NCBI RefSeq assembly: GCF_014645555.1
Contig: NZ_BMLY01000001.1
Location: forward strand, 329,939-393,938
Source of the DNA: Silvimonas amylolytica
GTDB lineage: Bacteria > Pseudomonadota > Gammaproteobacteria > Burkholderiales > Chitinibacteraceae
Direction: 5' to 3'
DNA: 64,000 nucleotides
Shown: positions 19,417-29,851 of the stretch, piece after piece
Layout of the letters: each line of letters starts with the position of its first letter
Numbering within the stretch: position 1 is the first letter of the stretch
Made by a program: the position numbers and the translations under genes
Notes under the pieces: generated by a model
What the model saw: the letters and a program-made list of their open reading frames with translations, nothing else
Database searches by the model: none
Told to the model about the DNA's origin: nothing

Positions 19417-20223
19417 TCAAGCCTGCATCAGCCATGGCCAGGCCAGCGCAGCCACCGGCAACAATGCGAGCAGACTATCCACACGGTCAAGTACGCCGCC
19501 ATGTCCCGGCAGCAATTGACTGCTGTCTTTGATTCCAGCCTGACGCTTGAACAGCGACTCCATCAAATCACCAACAATGGATACCGCCGTCAGGCACCAA
19601 CCCGCCAACAGCATCTTCCACCAGGAGATACCGACGAGATGCCCCATCACCAAGACATAGATACCGACAGCGACCATTGCACCGGCCACGCCTTCCCACG
19701 TCTTGCCCGGGCTGATAGCGGGCGCCAGTTTATGCTTGCCAAACGCCTTGCCGGAAAAATAGGCCGCCGTATCGGCCACCCAGGCCACAACCATAATCGC
19801 CAGCAGGCCGGATGCATCAGCCTGCGCCCTCAATGCCGCCAGCGCAATACCTGCGGCAACAAGCAACAAGATGCCCGGTAACGTGCCTTTGAGTGCGGTG
19901 CCTTGTAAACTCCAGCGAAAACGCAGCCACAGTGGCGCGACAACGAGCCAGAAAGCTGCGGCAACCGAAAGTACCGGCAACACCCAGGGCTGGTGGAATA
20001 CAAAAAATTCACCAGGCGCGAGTGCGAACACAAGCGCCCCCACAATCACCCCCAACCCAATGCGTCCAAAACGGGGCAAATTGCACAAACCGCCCCACTC
20101 CCACGCACCCAATGCGGTGACGATCGCGGCAAATGCAACCCAGCCGGAATGTGGCAGCAAATAAAGCGCGCACAAAACCAGCGGTATCAATACCAGTGCA
20201 GTCAGAACTCGGGTAATCAGCAT
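19417..20223 (-). CDS. cdsA: Phosphatidate cytidylyltransferase
   Basis: Makes CDP-diacylglycerol from phosphatidate and CTP in the inner membrane. It has 268 residues, about seven to eight transmembrane helices, and the family signature KRQAGIKDSSQLLPGHGG followed by DRVDS near the C-terminus. The start is the ATG at 20223, one base after the uppS stop (TGAAATG). The frame stays open a further 116 codons upstream, inside uppS, with no family similarity. Confidence 0.96.
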   Translation of the reverse strand: MLITRVLTALVLIPLVLCALYLLPHSGWVAFAAIVTALGAWEWGGLCNLPRFGRIGLGVIVGALVFALAPGEFFVFHQPWVLPVLSVAAAFWLVVAPLWLRFRWSLQGTALKGTLPGILLLVAAGIALAALRAQADASGLLAIMVVAWVADTAAYFSGKAFGKHKLAPAISPGKTWEGVAGAMVAVGIYVLVMGHLVGISWWKMLLAGWCLTAVSIVGDLMESLFKRQAGIKDSSQLLPGHGGVLDRVDSLLALLPVAALAWPWLMQA

Positions 20224-20224
20224 T

Positions 20225-20995
20225 TCAGGACGCCGCGCTTTGTGGATGCAATTGTTCGCTAATGCGCCCGAACCGGCGTTCACGCCCCTGATACCAGGCG
20301 ACAGCCTCAGCCATGGCATCAAAATCGAAATCGGGCCAGAGCATGTCTGTGAAATAGAGTTCAGCGTAGGCCAGTTGCCACAACAGGAAGTTGCTGATGC
20401 GGCGTTCGCCGCCAGTGCGGATAAACAGATCAGGCTCAGGCGCGTAGGCCATGGCGAAGTATGGCGCGAGATCGGATTCTTCAATCCGCTGACCCAATAA
20501 CTCCGGGCGATCCTTGAGCATAAGCTCCGTAGCCTGCAGGATATCCCAACGACCGCCGTAGTCCGCCGCAATAGACAGTGTCACACCGGTATTGCCGGCA
20601 GTGCGTGCTTCTGCAGATTCAATCCATTGCACCAGTTCTGGTGCGAAGTGGCTGCGATCGCCCACAATTTTCAGGCGAATACCATTCTCATGCATGCGAT
20701 CCACTTCAGATTGCAGGACCTTGAGAAACAACCCCATCAGAAAAGAGACTTCATCTGCCGGGCGGCGCCAGTTCTCGCTACTGAACGCAAATACGGTCAG
20801 GTATTTAACGCCCAGTTTGTCGCACGCCTTGACGGTTGCGCGGAGCGCATCAACGCCTTTTTTGTGACCAAAAACACGCGGCATCAGGCGCTGTTTGGCC
20901 CAGCGCCCGTTGCCATCCATGATGATTGCAACGTGACAGGGAATGCCGGACTGTTCATCCGGTGTATCCAGCGTGGAACTACGAAAAATACTCAC
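20225..20995 (-). CDS. uppS: Undecaprenyl diphosphate synthase (cis-prenyltransferase)
   Basis: Makes the C55 lipid carrier used for peptidoglycan and O-antigen, and for ArnC in this window. It has 256 residues with the catalytic Asp27 in [21 protein letters not shown], and the C-terminal [15 protein letters not shown] motif. It is coupled to cdsA downstream. Confidence 0.97.
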   Translation of the reverse strand: MSIFRSSTLDTPDEQSGIPCHVAIIMDGNGRWAKQRLMPRVFGHKKGVDALRATVKACDKLGVKYLTVFAFSSENWRRPADEVSFLMGLFLKVLQSEVDRMHENGIRLKIVGDRSHFAPELVQWIESAEARTAGNTGVTLSIAADYGGRWDILQATELMLKDRPELLGQRIEESDLAPYFAMAYAPEPDLFIRTGGERRISNFLLWQLAYAELYFTDMLWPDFDFDAMAEAVAWYQGRERRFGRISEQLHPQSAAS

Positions 20996-21043
20996 CCGTC
21001 ACCTCTACGAAGACTCTCGACAACCACCACGGCCCCTGCAGAC

Positions 21044-21601
21044 TTAAACAGTCAGCAGTTCCTTCTCTTTTTCCGCCAGAACCTTGTCGATTTCAGCGAT
21101 GTACTTGTCGGTCAGCTTCTGGACTTCGTCCTGGCCACGACGATCTTCATCTTCAGAAATTTCCTTGTCTTTCAACAGGTTCTTCAGATCGTTGTTGGCA
21201 TCACGACGGATATTACGGGTAGAGACGCGAGCACCTTCTGCCTCGTTACGCACAACCTTGATCAGGTCTTTACGGCGCTCTTCAGTCAGCATGGGCATAG
21301 GCACACGAATCTGATCACCATTCGTTGCCGGGTTCAGCCCCAGATCCGAATCGCGAATAGCCTTTTCAACCTTGCCAACCATCGTCTTTTCATACGGCTG
21401 AACGCTGATCGTGCGCGCGTCTGACAAGGAAATGTTGGCCACCTGGTTCACCGGCACCGGCGAACCGTAGTAATCAACCTGAATGTGATCCAGCAAGCCA
21501 GTATGGGCGCGGCCGGTACGCACTTTCATGAGGTCGGTTTTCAACGCCTCAAGGGTTTTTTGCATCCGGGTTTCGGTATCTTTTTTTATGTCAGCAATCA
21601 T
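21044..21601 (-). CDS. frr: Ribosome recycling factor
   Basis: Splits post-termination ribosomes together with EF-G. The 185-residue, fully helical/beta two-domain protein has the family blocks [11 protein letters not shown] and [13 protein letters not shown]. It lies 125 nt downstream of pyrH in the usual rpsB-tsf-pyrH-frr order. Confidence 0.97.
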   Translation of the reverse strand: MIADIKKDTETRMQKTLEALKTDLMKVRTGRAHTGLLDHIQVDYYGSPVPVNQVANISLSDARTISVQPYEKTMVGKVEKAIRDSDLGLNPATNGDQIRVPMPMLTEERRKDLIKVVRNEAEGARVSTRNIRRDANNDLKNLLKDKEISEDEDRRGQDEVQKLTDKYIAEIDKVLAEKEKELLTV

Positions 21602-21726
21602 GATTTCAACCTCATCAAGAGTGACGAAGACTATCCGGAGTGGATACGGTCAGTCACTCCAAATCAAAAACCGGCCGCGCAACCACCGCAGCCGGCGAAA
21701 AACAATGGGTCTGGCCCCGAAGTAAC

Positions 21727-22491
<765 letters not shown>

Positions 22492-22560
22492 TCATGGCCA
22501 GCCGGAGTATGCACTTTGCAATGCTTTAACAACATGGCAAAGCACACACCAGGCGAACAA

Positions 22561-22584
22561 ACGCCGCGCGTCGCCGCGCGGCGT
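22561..22584 (-). terminator. GC-rich hairpin after tsf
   Basis: Perfect 10-bp arms ACGCCGCGCG/CGCGCGGCGT with a 4-nt loop, about 110 nt beyond the tsf stop. On the minus strand it is followed by TTTGTTCG, a weak U-tract. It is probably the end of the rpsB-tsf transcript, but could be a partial terminator. Confidence 0.55.
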
Positions 22585-22692
22585 TGTTGTGTGATGCTAC
22601 CGACAAGCATAGACGCCGTCGGTTACGCCCGCCCGCACCTTTGTCTGAGCCTTTATAGCACAGCCAATGGCAAGGCGAACGTGGTACGGATA

Positions 22693-23568
22693 TCAGACCT
22701 TGGCAGCGGCAGCCACTTCAGCGGCGTAGTCCACAACCTTTTTCTCGATACCTTCGCCAACGACGAACATGGTGAATGCGTCAACCTTGGCGCCGTTCTC
22801 GGCCAGCAGCTTTTCAACGGTCTGGTCAGGGTTCTTTACGAACGGTTGACCCAGCAGGGTTACTTCAGCCAGGTACTTGGTGACGCGACCTTCAACCATC
22901 TTGGCAACGATGTCAGCCGGCTTGCCGGATTCAGCAGCTTGCGCGGTGTAGATCTTGCGCTCGGATTCCAGCAACTCAGCCGGAACCTGATCCTTGGATA
23001 CACATACCGGCTTGGAAGCGGCGATGTGCATGGCAATGTCCTTGCCCAGTTGTTCGTCGCCACCTTGCTGGGCAACCAGAACACCAATCTTGGAGCCGTG
23101 CAGGTAAGCAGCCAGTTGACCGGTGGTTTCGTAACGCACAGCACGACGCAGGGTGATGTTTTCTGCCAGCTTGGAGATCACAGCCTTGCGGTGTTCTTCA
23201 ACGGTGGCACCATCAACAGTCACGTTGGCCAGGGCTTCAACATCGGTCACGTTCGATTCTGCAACAGCCTTCACAGCCAGTGCAGCAAACGCCAGGAAGT
23301 TGGCATCCTTGCCCACGAAGTCGGTTTCGCAGTTCACTTCGATCAGCGCGCCGTGCTTTTTGTCGGCGGAAATGAATGCAGCTACGGTACCTTCAGCAGC
23401 GGTACGGCCAGCCAGCTTGGAGGCCTTGTTGCCGGACTTGATACGCAGGGCTTCTTCAGCAGCCTTGATATCGCCGTTCGCTTCAACCAGTGCCTTCTTG
23501 CACTCCATCATGCCCATGCCGGTCAGTTCGCGCAGTTCGCCGACCAATTTTGCGGTAATTTCCGCCAT
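22693..23568 (-). CDS. tsf: Elongation factor Ts
   Basis: Nucleotide exchange factor for EF-Tu. The 291-residue protein has the N-terminal UBA-like domain with [16 protein letters not shown] and the TDFV motif (CETDFVGKD). I chose the ATG at 23568 because AGGAGAATCACA precedes it; the open frame runs 18 codons further with no family similarity. Confidence 0.97.
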   Translation of the reverse strand: MAEITAKLVGELRELTGMGMMECKKALVEANGDIKAAEEALRIKSGNKASKLAGRTAAEGTVAAFISADKKHGALIEVNCETDFVGKDANFLAFAALAVKAVAESNVTDVEALANVTVDGATVEEHRKAVISKLAENITLRRAVRYETTGQLAAYLHGSKIGVLVAQQGGDEQLGKDIAMHIAASKPVCVSKDQVPAELLESERKIYTAQAAESGKPADIVAKMVEGRVTKYLAEVTLLGQPFVKNPDQTVEKLLAENGAKVDAFTMFVVGEGIEKKVVDYAAEVAAAAKV

Positions 23569-23607
23569 TGTGATTCTCCTGAAATTCGAATGTGACTGGA
23601 TACTTGC

Positions 23608-23634
23608 GAAAAAGGGGCGCAACGCCCCTTTTTC
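23608..23634 (-). terminator. Intergenic attenuator between rpsB and tsf
   Basis: A perfect inverted repeat with 12-bp arms (GAAAAAGGGGCG and its complement) and a CAA loop. On the minus strand it ends in TTTTTC. It lies in the 89-nt rpsB-tsf gap, where a partial terminator is known in E. coli and sets the S2/EF-Ts ratio. Confidence 0.75.
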
Positions 23635-23657
23635 ATGCAGATTCTAGCGAGCTGAAA

Positions 23658-24377
23658 TTACGCTTGCGCTTCAGCAGCAGCTTCCACAACTTCCTGCACA
23701 GCCTGGTTACGACCTTCCAGCACGGCATCAGCCACGCCACGGGCGTACAGACGGATAGCGCGGGAGGAGTCATCGTTACCCGGGATGATGTAGTCGATGC
23801 CTTCCGGGTTGTTGTTGGTATCAACAACACCGATCACCGGAATGCCCAGCTTCTGGGCTTCAACGATGGCACCCTTCTGGTAGCCAGTGTCGATCACGAA
23901 AATCGCGTCCGGCAGACCCTTCATATCCTTGATGCCGCCCAGCGAGCGCTCGAGCTTTTCAACTTCGCGCTTGATGTCCAGCAGTTCTTTCTTGCCGTAG
24001 CCGTTGTTTTCATCAGCCAGAATAGCGGTCAGATCTTCCAGACGCTTGATGGACTGCTTGACGGTCTTGAAGTTCGTCAGCATACCGCCCAACCAGCGGT
24101 GATCAACGAACGGCATGCCAGCGCGCTGAGCTTCTTCAGCCAGGATTTCGCGCGCTTGACGCTTGGTACCAACAAACAGGACAGTACCCTTGTTAGCCGA
24201 CAGACGACGCACATACTTCAGCGCCTCTTCGAACAACGGCAGGGTCTTTTCCAGGTTGATGATGTGAATCTTGTTGCGTGCACCGAAAATATACTGGCCC
24301 ATCTTGGGGTGCCAGTAACGGGTTTGGTGACCAAAGTGGACGCCCGCTTCGAGCATCTGACGCATGCTGATAGACAT
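23658..24377 (-). CDS. rpsB: 30S ribosomal protein S2
   Basis: Ribosomal protein of 239 residues with [22 protein letters not shown] at the N-terminus, the [10 protein letters not shown] block and [14 protein letters not shown]. First gene of the rpsB-tsf unit. It has a strong sigma70 promoter and a structured leader about 125 nt long. Confidence 0.98.
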   Translation of the reverse strand: MSISMRQMLEAGVHFGHQTRYWHPKMGQYIFGARNKIHIINLEKTLPLFEEALKYVRRLSANKGTVLFVGTKRQAREILAEEAQRAGMPFVDHRWLGGMLTNFKTVKQSIKRLEDLTAILADENNGYGKKELLDIKREVEKLERSLGGIKDMKGLPDAIFVIDTGYQKGAIVEAQKLGIPVIGVVDTNNNPEGIDYIIPGNDDSSRAIRLYARGVADAVLEGRNQAVQEVVEAAAEAQA

Positions 24378-24410
24378 AATACTAAACTCCGATAAGGGTT
24401 ATGGCCTACC

Positions 24411-24476
24411 GTCCGCGTTGCACGCCAGAGTCACTTTAAATCGTTGACTCCATGTGGCGCACCCTTAATGGCGGAC
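24411..24476 (-). ncRNA. Structured rpsB 5' leader (candidate S2 autoregulatory RNA)
   Basis: Between promoter and start codon the minus-strand RNA can form nested helices. The outer stem pairs GTCCGC (24471-24476) with GCGGAC (24411-24416). A middle stem pairs 24455-24459 with 24423-24427 (CGCCA/TGGCG). A hairpin with 6-bp arms pairs 24445-24450 with 24428-24433 (GAGTCA/TGACTC, 11-nt loop). All arms are exact complements. Leaders of rpsB in other proteobacteria bind S2 and repress translation; that function here is inference. Confidence 0.6.
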
Positions 24477-24509
24477 CGGGAAGATTTCCGCGAAATGCGA
24501 AAGCGCAAG

Positions 24510-24539
24510 ATTATAGCCTGATTGTGCCAACCGGCTCAA
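24510..24539 (-). promoter_or_regulatory. rpsB sigma70 promoter
   Basis: On the minus strand TTGAGC (24534-24539), an 18-nt spacer, and a perfect TATAAT (24510-24515). Transcription would start near 24503, about 125 nt before the rpsB start codon. Confidence 0.7.
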
Positions 24540-24571
24540 GCCACCCGGCACCACTAAATGCCAAAGCCGAT

Positions 24572-25396
24572 TCAACGGGCCGATGCCGCCTCACAAGCGG
24601 GTGCAGAGACCGCCTCACAGACACTGCGTAAACGCACGCGGGCATCCTGGCCGAGCACCTGATCAGACAAAGCCTCTGCCAGCGCAAGTTGCAAGGCAAA
24701 GTCATCGGCCAGCCAGACTGGATTGGCTAGTACCCGATCCAGTGCAATCCCTTGCTGCAGGGACTGCCAGCCCGCCGCGGGCCGATTTTGTTGCAACTGG
24801 ATCTGCGCGATCAGACGCAAGGCATGAGCACGTTCAACGGCCGGCACTCCCTCGCCTTTGGCGAGCACACCGTTGGCAAGCGCCAACGCACTTGAAGCAT
24901 CGCCTTCTTGCAAGTAGATACGCGCAGTCAGGTTATCCAGTTGCGGCGTAATGGCACAATCAACGCCACAAACAGAACGAGCCCGCTGCAGTGCTGCGGT
25001 AGCCGCATGCGTGTCCGGCATGGCGAGTAATGCAAGTTGATAGCTGGCCTGCCCGCGCTGCGCGGGCCTGAACAAGCTCGAATCCATGGGAGCGAGCGTC
25101 TTTGCTGCCGCTGCGGACTGGTGCATTTTTGACTGTGCGTAGGCCAACCCCAGCCGGGCCTCTCCTTGCCCATCCCAGTCATCCATGGCCTGAAATAACC
25201 TCAACGCCATTTGCCATTGCGCTGCGGCATCCTCCCAACGTTGTTGTTGGCTGGCTCGATGGGCGCTCACCATCGCCTCATGCGCCTGTGTGGCCAGAAC
25301 TGAAGCGGGTGTTTGCGGAGCAGCAGCAGAACCACATGCGGTCAGCAAGAAGACAAGCACCGTGCTGGCCGCGATGTCGGTCAAAAAATGGCGCAT
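24572..25396 (-). CDS. Outer-membrane-type lipoprotein with TPR-like repeats, MCE operon
   Basis: Predicted lipoprotein of 274 residues with a type II signal sequence and lipobox LTAC (Cys21; Gly at +2 favours outer-membrane sorting). The mature part is almost all short Ala/Leu/Gln-rich helices in a TPR-like pattern (for example WEDAAAQWQMALRLF and GDASSALALANGVLA). MCE transport operons usually end with an auxiliary lipoprotein of another fold, so this one is unusual. It starts next to the MCE stop, with GGGGGAG spanning that stop. The role is unknown; it may anchor the complex in the outer membrane. Confidence 0.85.
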   Translation of the reverse strand: MRHFLTDIAASTVLVFLLTACGSAAAPQTPASVLATQAHEAMVSAHRASQQQRWEDAAAQWQMALRLFQAMDDWDGQGEARLGLAYAQSKMHQSAAAAKTLAPMDSSLFRPAQRGQASYQLALLAMPDTHAATAALQRARSVCGVDCAITPQLDNLTARIYLQEGDASSALALANGVLAKGEGVPAVERAHALRLIAQIQLQQNRPAAGWQSLQQGIALDRVLANPVWLADDFALQLALAEALSDQVLGQDARVRLRSVCEAVSAPACEAASAR

Positions 25397-25399
25397 GAC

Positions 25400-26377
25400 T
25401 CACTCCCCCCGACTTTCCGGCACAGGTGCCGAGGCATCTGGCGCGCTCACCCAGTTGCGAAACGGCCAACTGCGCTGAGCACCAGTCACCAGTTCATTAC
25501 CACCCTGTACAAGGTCGCCGGTATTACGCACGATGGAGGGCAGCTGCGGCGCCACCCCGTCCACCGCCTTGCGCGCCGTCGTCGCCAGGGCCGCCGCTTC
25601 ACTGGCCGTGCGACTGGTGTTCTCGAGAATCACCGGTAGATGTGTCGCCACCTCTGATGCTGCGCGATCTGCCTGCGCCAGCACCTGATCAGCACGACGG
25701 GCAGCCTGAGTGGCCTGGTCCAGCGTGGCGGGCAAATCTTTGGCTGCCACCTGATCCAGATGCTGCAGGACTTGATCCAGCGTCTTGCGGGTATCGCGCA
25801 ATTCGGCACTAAACTGGTTCAGATTGGCAACCGTTGCCCGCACATCGCCCTTTGGGTCGTTCAGGTATTCCAGCGTGTCGTGAATGGAGTCAATCACTGG
25901 AATGGTGCGCTGGCGCAGGTCAGCGGCGATTTCAGACAAACCCATCGCTGGTGCAAATACCAGCTTGCCACCCTCCTGGATCGGTAATGCGGTCGCGGTA
26001 CCGCCAGCGATTTCGATGTAGTGATCGCCCAGAAACCCATCCTGCTGCAGCAACGCGACCGAATCAGGCTTGACCCACTTGAGATAGCGGTTTTCCACCA
26101 GCAACTCGACATCCACCTTGGCCTGGTCGTTCAACGCCACACGATCAACAACACCGATCTTGAAGCCCGAAAAACGCACTTGCATGCCAGTGCTCATGCT
26201 ATTACCGCTTTCTGCCACAAAAGAAAGGCGGGTTTTGGGCGTGAAATAACCCTGGCGAATCGCCAGCAACACCACCAACGCAACAAAGCACAAAAAACCA
26301 GCGGCAATAAAAACACCCACCCGCCAGCCCAGCCACTGAAAGCGTGCGTCGGTGTCTTTGAGATATTTAATGGGCAT
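25400..26377 (-). CDS. MCE/MlaD-family substrate-binding protein
   Basis: A 325-residue inner-membrane-anchored MCE protein. One transmembrane helix (VGVFIAAGFLCFVALVVLLA) is followed by a single MCE domain, about residues 40-120 (RLSFVAESGNSMSTGMQVRFSGFKIG). A long helical, coiled-coil C-terminus carries repeated TLDQV and A-rich segments. MCE proteins form hexameric rings that ferry lipids between membranes. I preferred the ATG at 26377 over a TTG at 26395. A 116-nt AT-rich gap separates it from the ATPase gene. Confidence 0.88.
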   Translation of the reverse strand: MPIKYLKDTDARFQWLGWRVGVFIAAGFLCFVALVVLLAIRQGYFTPKTRLSFVAESGNSMSTGMQVRFSGFKIGVVDRVALNDQAKVDVELLVENRYLKWVKPDSVALLQQDGFLGDHYIEIAGGTATALPIQEGGKLVFAPAMGLSEIAADLRQRTIPVIDSIHDTLEYLNDPKGDVRATVANLNQFSAELRDTRKTLDQVLQHLDQVAAKDLPATLDQATQAARRADQVLAQADRAASEVATHLPVILENTSRTASEAAALATTARKAVDGVAPQLPSIVRNTGDLVQGGNELVTGAQRSWPFRNWVSAPDASAPVPESRGE

Positions 26378-26493
26378 CCTGTGTCCAGCAATCAAAACTG
26401 CGGTTCTGCCGCCCGAAAGGGACGGACCGTTTTATCTTCGACTTATATATATCCGTATATCCACCAGCGGGCCTGTATGTGCCCATGCCGGGG

Positions 26494-27066
26494 TTAGTAC
26501 GCTGCCGTTTGTGGCATCGGGATGATTTCCTGCAATTGCATTGAAAGCGCGGGTGCACCAACACCCACCACCACCAAAGGCGCCGACTGCGCGAGGTGCG
26601 CAAACACTTCCTGGCAGGCATGGGGCGCAGCATGGGTAATCCAGTCATACCAGTCCTGATCAGCCAGCAAGAACCTGGCCTGTTGCACATAAGCCCGCAC
26701 CAGCACCAGTTGCCGCTTGCGCTCGCGGTCCAGTCCTGGCGGCAATGCAGCAGCCAGACGCTTCAACGCATCCCCTTCCAGACCTAGCTGCCCAAACACC
26801 GCTTCAAAGCGCGACTCCAGTTGCGCCATCGACTGGGGCTGGTGGTACCACACGGGCAAGATCATGTTTTCCCACACACGCAGATTGCTCAACAATCCGC
26901 CGGCGCCTTCCAGCGCGCCAACTGCACCCGGCGCCAGCGCATTGAGCACTTCGGCACAGGCATCGAAGCGTTGCTGCATTTGCTGCTCATGCCCGCACAC
27001 CAGCCAGTAACGCTGACCGGGCTCCAGTGCTTGCTCAATGCCATCTGCCAGCTTCAGGACAACCAT
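26494..27066 (-). CDS. Degenerate ABC ATPase (pseudo-ATPase) of an MCE transporter
   Basis: A 190-residue protein that aligns by eye with MlaF-type ATPases (GGLLSNLRVWENMILPVWYH corresponds to the Q-loop region) but has lost the nucleotide motifs. Where Walker A should be it reads WLVCGHEQQMQQ (21-32). The LSGG signature is LPPGLD (108-113), Walker B plus catalytic Glu is FLLADQDWYDW (132-142), and no H-loop His is evident after LVVVGVG. The reading frame is intact and it overlaps the permease gene by 13 nt, so it is probably a functional non-catalytic subunit rather than a pseudogene. GTG at 27075 is an alternative start. Confidence 0.8.
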   Translation of the reverse strand: MVVLKLADGIEQALEPGQRYWLVCGHEQQMQQRFDACAEVLNALAPGAVGALEGAGGLLSNLRVWENMILPVWYHQPQSMAQLESRFEAVFGQLGLEGDALKRLAAALPPGLDRERKRQLVLVRAYVQQARFLLADQDWYDWITHAAPHACQEVFAHLAQSAPLVVVGVGAPALSMQLQEIIPMPQTAAY

Positions 27067-27755
27067 AGCGACCACATGAAATCGAGAACAAAAATGGCGC
27101 TAAGACCCCGCACCACAGCGCGCGATGAAGCCTTGGGAATATCTGTCACGTAAGGGCCTACGCGCAGACCTACATGGCAAGCCAGCAAACTGGTTCCCAT
27201 CCCAAAGAGCGCCGCCTTGGCCATGCAGGTCAGTACCTGCTCGAGCGTCAACATGCGATCGAACTCGATCACCTGGTAGGTCACTTCCGCACCGGCCCCC
27301 AGCATGGCACCGCCCAATTGAGCCGCCACAGCCAGATAAAAAGACAGACCAATACATGCGATGGTCATCCCCAATACGCGCGGCATGATCAGATATGCCC
27401 CAAGCGGAATACCCATGCGATACAACGAGCGGATTTCGCCATGCACTTGCATGGTCGCCAACTCACTGGCCACCGCCGAAGAAGAACGCGCCACCAGGAT
27501 AATCGCCGCCAGCAAAGGGCTGATTTCCTTGAAGCCCAAAGAGGCCAGCAGGCGCAAGGCGGCCTCCTGACTCTGGCCGTACTGGCCGTGCAGCATAGCC
27601 ACGACTATGCCGCCCAGCGCAAACCCCACCAGCAACACCAGAAGCGCCGCTTCGTTGCCGGTAAAGTAAATCTGCTTGAGCAATACGCGGCGCGCCGGTG
27701 CGTGCCGCAGGCCGGACAAGGGATCAAGCAAGGGAGAGAACAGGCGGCGCAACAT
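27054..27755 (-). CDS. MlaE-family ABC transporter permease
   Basis: Inner-membrane permease of 233 residues, the usual MlaE length, with about five to six hydrophobic helices. It has the conserved FALGGIVVAMLHGQYG, ARSSSAVASELATMQVHGEI (the EQ-type loop region) and IPLGAYLIMPRVLG blocks. It starts the four-gene MCE operon and overlaps the pseudo-ATPase gene. I chose the ATG at 27755 because it fits the family and lies 28 nt after a predicted transcription start; the frame stays open 61 codons upstream. Confidence 0.88.
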   Translation of the reverse strand: MLRRLFSPLLDPLSGLRHAPARRVLLKQIYFTGNEAALLVLLVGFALGGIVVAMLHGQYGQSQEAALRLLASLGFKEISPLLAAIILVARSSSAVASELATMQVHGEIRSLYRMGIPLGAYLIMPRVLGMTIACIGLSFYLAVAAQLGGAMLGAGAEVTYQVIEFDRMLTLEQVLTCMAKAALFGMGTSLLACHVGLRVGPYVTDIPKASSRAVVRGLSAIFVLDFMWSLWLS

Positions 27756-27789
27756 GCGACAGGGAAAGGCCTCAGGAAAGACAGCGAAC

Positions 27790-27819
27790 ACTATAACTTG
27801 CCTTTGTAGCTTGTCACAA
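27790..27819 (-). promoter_or_regulatory. Candidate promoter of the MCE operon
   Basis: On the minus strand TTGTGA (27814-27819), an 18-nt spacer and TATAGT (27790-27795). It lies in the divergent region shared with trxB and would give a 5' leader of about 28 nt. Confidence 0.4.
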
Positions 27820-27976
27820 AGCGCAGTAGACATGCAGTACTGGAAAAGCTGACAGTCAGCCCCAAGTTGATTTTTATTGCCGGCCAGGCCAATCAAGCCA
27901 CCTCGGGTTTGCGGCGCGCCAATCGAGATCATAGTCAATTTCGATTAGATCGCTCCTGCCGAATGAATTAGACTAA

Positions 27977-28969
<993 letters not shown>

Positions 28970-28990
28970 GTCGCACAGGTTCAAAACGCA

Positions 28991-29021
28991 AAAGCCGCAT
29001 CGCTTCGATGCGGCTTTTTTC
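28991..29021 (+). terminator. trxB Rho-independent terminator
   Basis: Perfect 9-bp stem GCCGCATCG/CGATGCGGC with a CTT loop and a run of six T, 25 nt after the trxB stop. Confidence 0.9.
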
Positions 29022-29116
29022 ATTGATGCGCTTTGCGCACGCATGAGTTCGATGCTGGATAGATCGGCCCGCCCTGCCGTGGTATGTTCGGCGCATTCCC
29101 GTTTTATTCCTGCGCC

Positions 29117-29746
29117 ATGAGTTCCGATCCGAAACAGCGCCTCAAAGAGATCAAAAAGACGCTCAAACAGGCTGCAGCCGCTACACCAAAGCCAATACCG
29201 GTCAAACCGCCGGAACCCACCGACCATGAACTTTTCCTTGCCGCAACCAAAGGTGTGGTGCCACTTTACCGCCCTGCACTGGTAGAACATCCGCGCGCCA
29301 AACCCAGTCCATGGCCGCGTCAGCGGGAAAAAGACGAAGCCGCCGTGATGGCTGAGGCCATGACCGACCTGTGGCCATGGGATGAACTGGAAAGCGGCGA
29401 GGAATTGCTGTTTATTCGGCCCGGCCTGAAGCTGGAAACCCTGCGCAAGCTGCGACGCGGTGAATGGGTGGTTCAAGCTCAGCTGGATCTGCATGGACAC
29501 AACTCTGATACCGCCCGGCTGGCGGTCGCTGAGTTTCTGCTGCAATGCCGCCGCACCAACAAGCGTTGTGTGCGTATTATTCATGGCAAGGGTTTAGGCT
29601 CAAAAAACCGTGAGCCCGTACTCAAGCTCAAACTGAAGAACTGGTTGGCCCAGCGCGACGAGGTACTTGGTTTCAGCCAGGCGCGGCCGGTGGATGGTGG
29701 TGCGGGTGCAGTGCTGGTTCTCCTCAAAGGCTGGCGCGAAAAGTAA
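29117..29746 (+). CDS. Smr-domain protein
   Basis: A 209-residue protein. The basic N-terminus (KQRLKEIKKTLKQ) is followed by a linker and a C-terminal Smr domain (about 120-205) with the signature LDLHGHNSDTARLAV and IHGKGLGSK. Smr domains are endonucleases acting on RNA or branched DNA; in E. coli the SmrB type cleaves mRNA at collided ribosomes. Whether this one is SmrA- or SmrB-like cannot be decided here. No good ribosome-binding site is seen before the ATG at 29117. Confidence 0.9.
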   Translation: MSSDPKQRLKEIKKTLKQAAAATPKPIPVKPPEPTDHELFLAATKGVVPLYRPALVEHPRAKPSPWPRQREKDEAAVMAEAMTDLWPWDELESGEELLFIRPGLKLETLRKLRRGEWVVQAQLDLHGHNSDTARLAVAEFLLQCRRTNKRCVRIIHGKGLGSKNREPVLKLKLKNWLAQRDEVLGFSQARPVDGGAGAVLVLLKGWREK

Positions 29747-29780
29747 GCGCCCTCGCCTTGTAAAAGTCTGTAACAGGCGG

Positions 29781-29824
29781 CTTAAGCTTGCCCTAAGCCC
29801 TGCACGCGGCCATTCAGGTACAAT
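29781..29824 (+). promoter_or_regulatory. PmrA/BasR-like box and -10 element of the arn operon
   Basis: CTTAAG, 5 nt, CCTAAG (29781-29797) matches the PmrA box YTTAAK-N5-YTTAAK at 11 of 12 positions. A TACAAT -10 element (29819-29824) follows 21 nt later, and arnT begins 27 nt beyond. In enterobacteria PmrA activates arn in response to polymyxin, Fe3+ or low pH. Regulation here is inference from the motif. Confidence 0.5.
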
Positions 29825-29851
29825 GCCGCGTTTTCACATTAGCGTGGTCCG

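Noticed and set aside
24572-27755. Reading the degenerate ATPase gene as a frameshifted pseudogene
   Set aside because: The frame is uninterrupted, has normal length for a compact ABC domain, keeps ABC-like segments between the lost motifs, and still overlaps its neighbour. Loss of only the catalytic motifs argues for a pseudo-enzyme.
29776-29802. The arn upstream repeat as a trxB/smr-type terminator
   Set aside because: The inverted repeat GGCTTA/TAAGCC has only 6-bp arms and no T-tract; the direct CTTAAG-N5-CCTAAG arrangement and the following -10 element fit an operator better.
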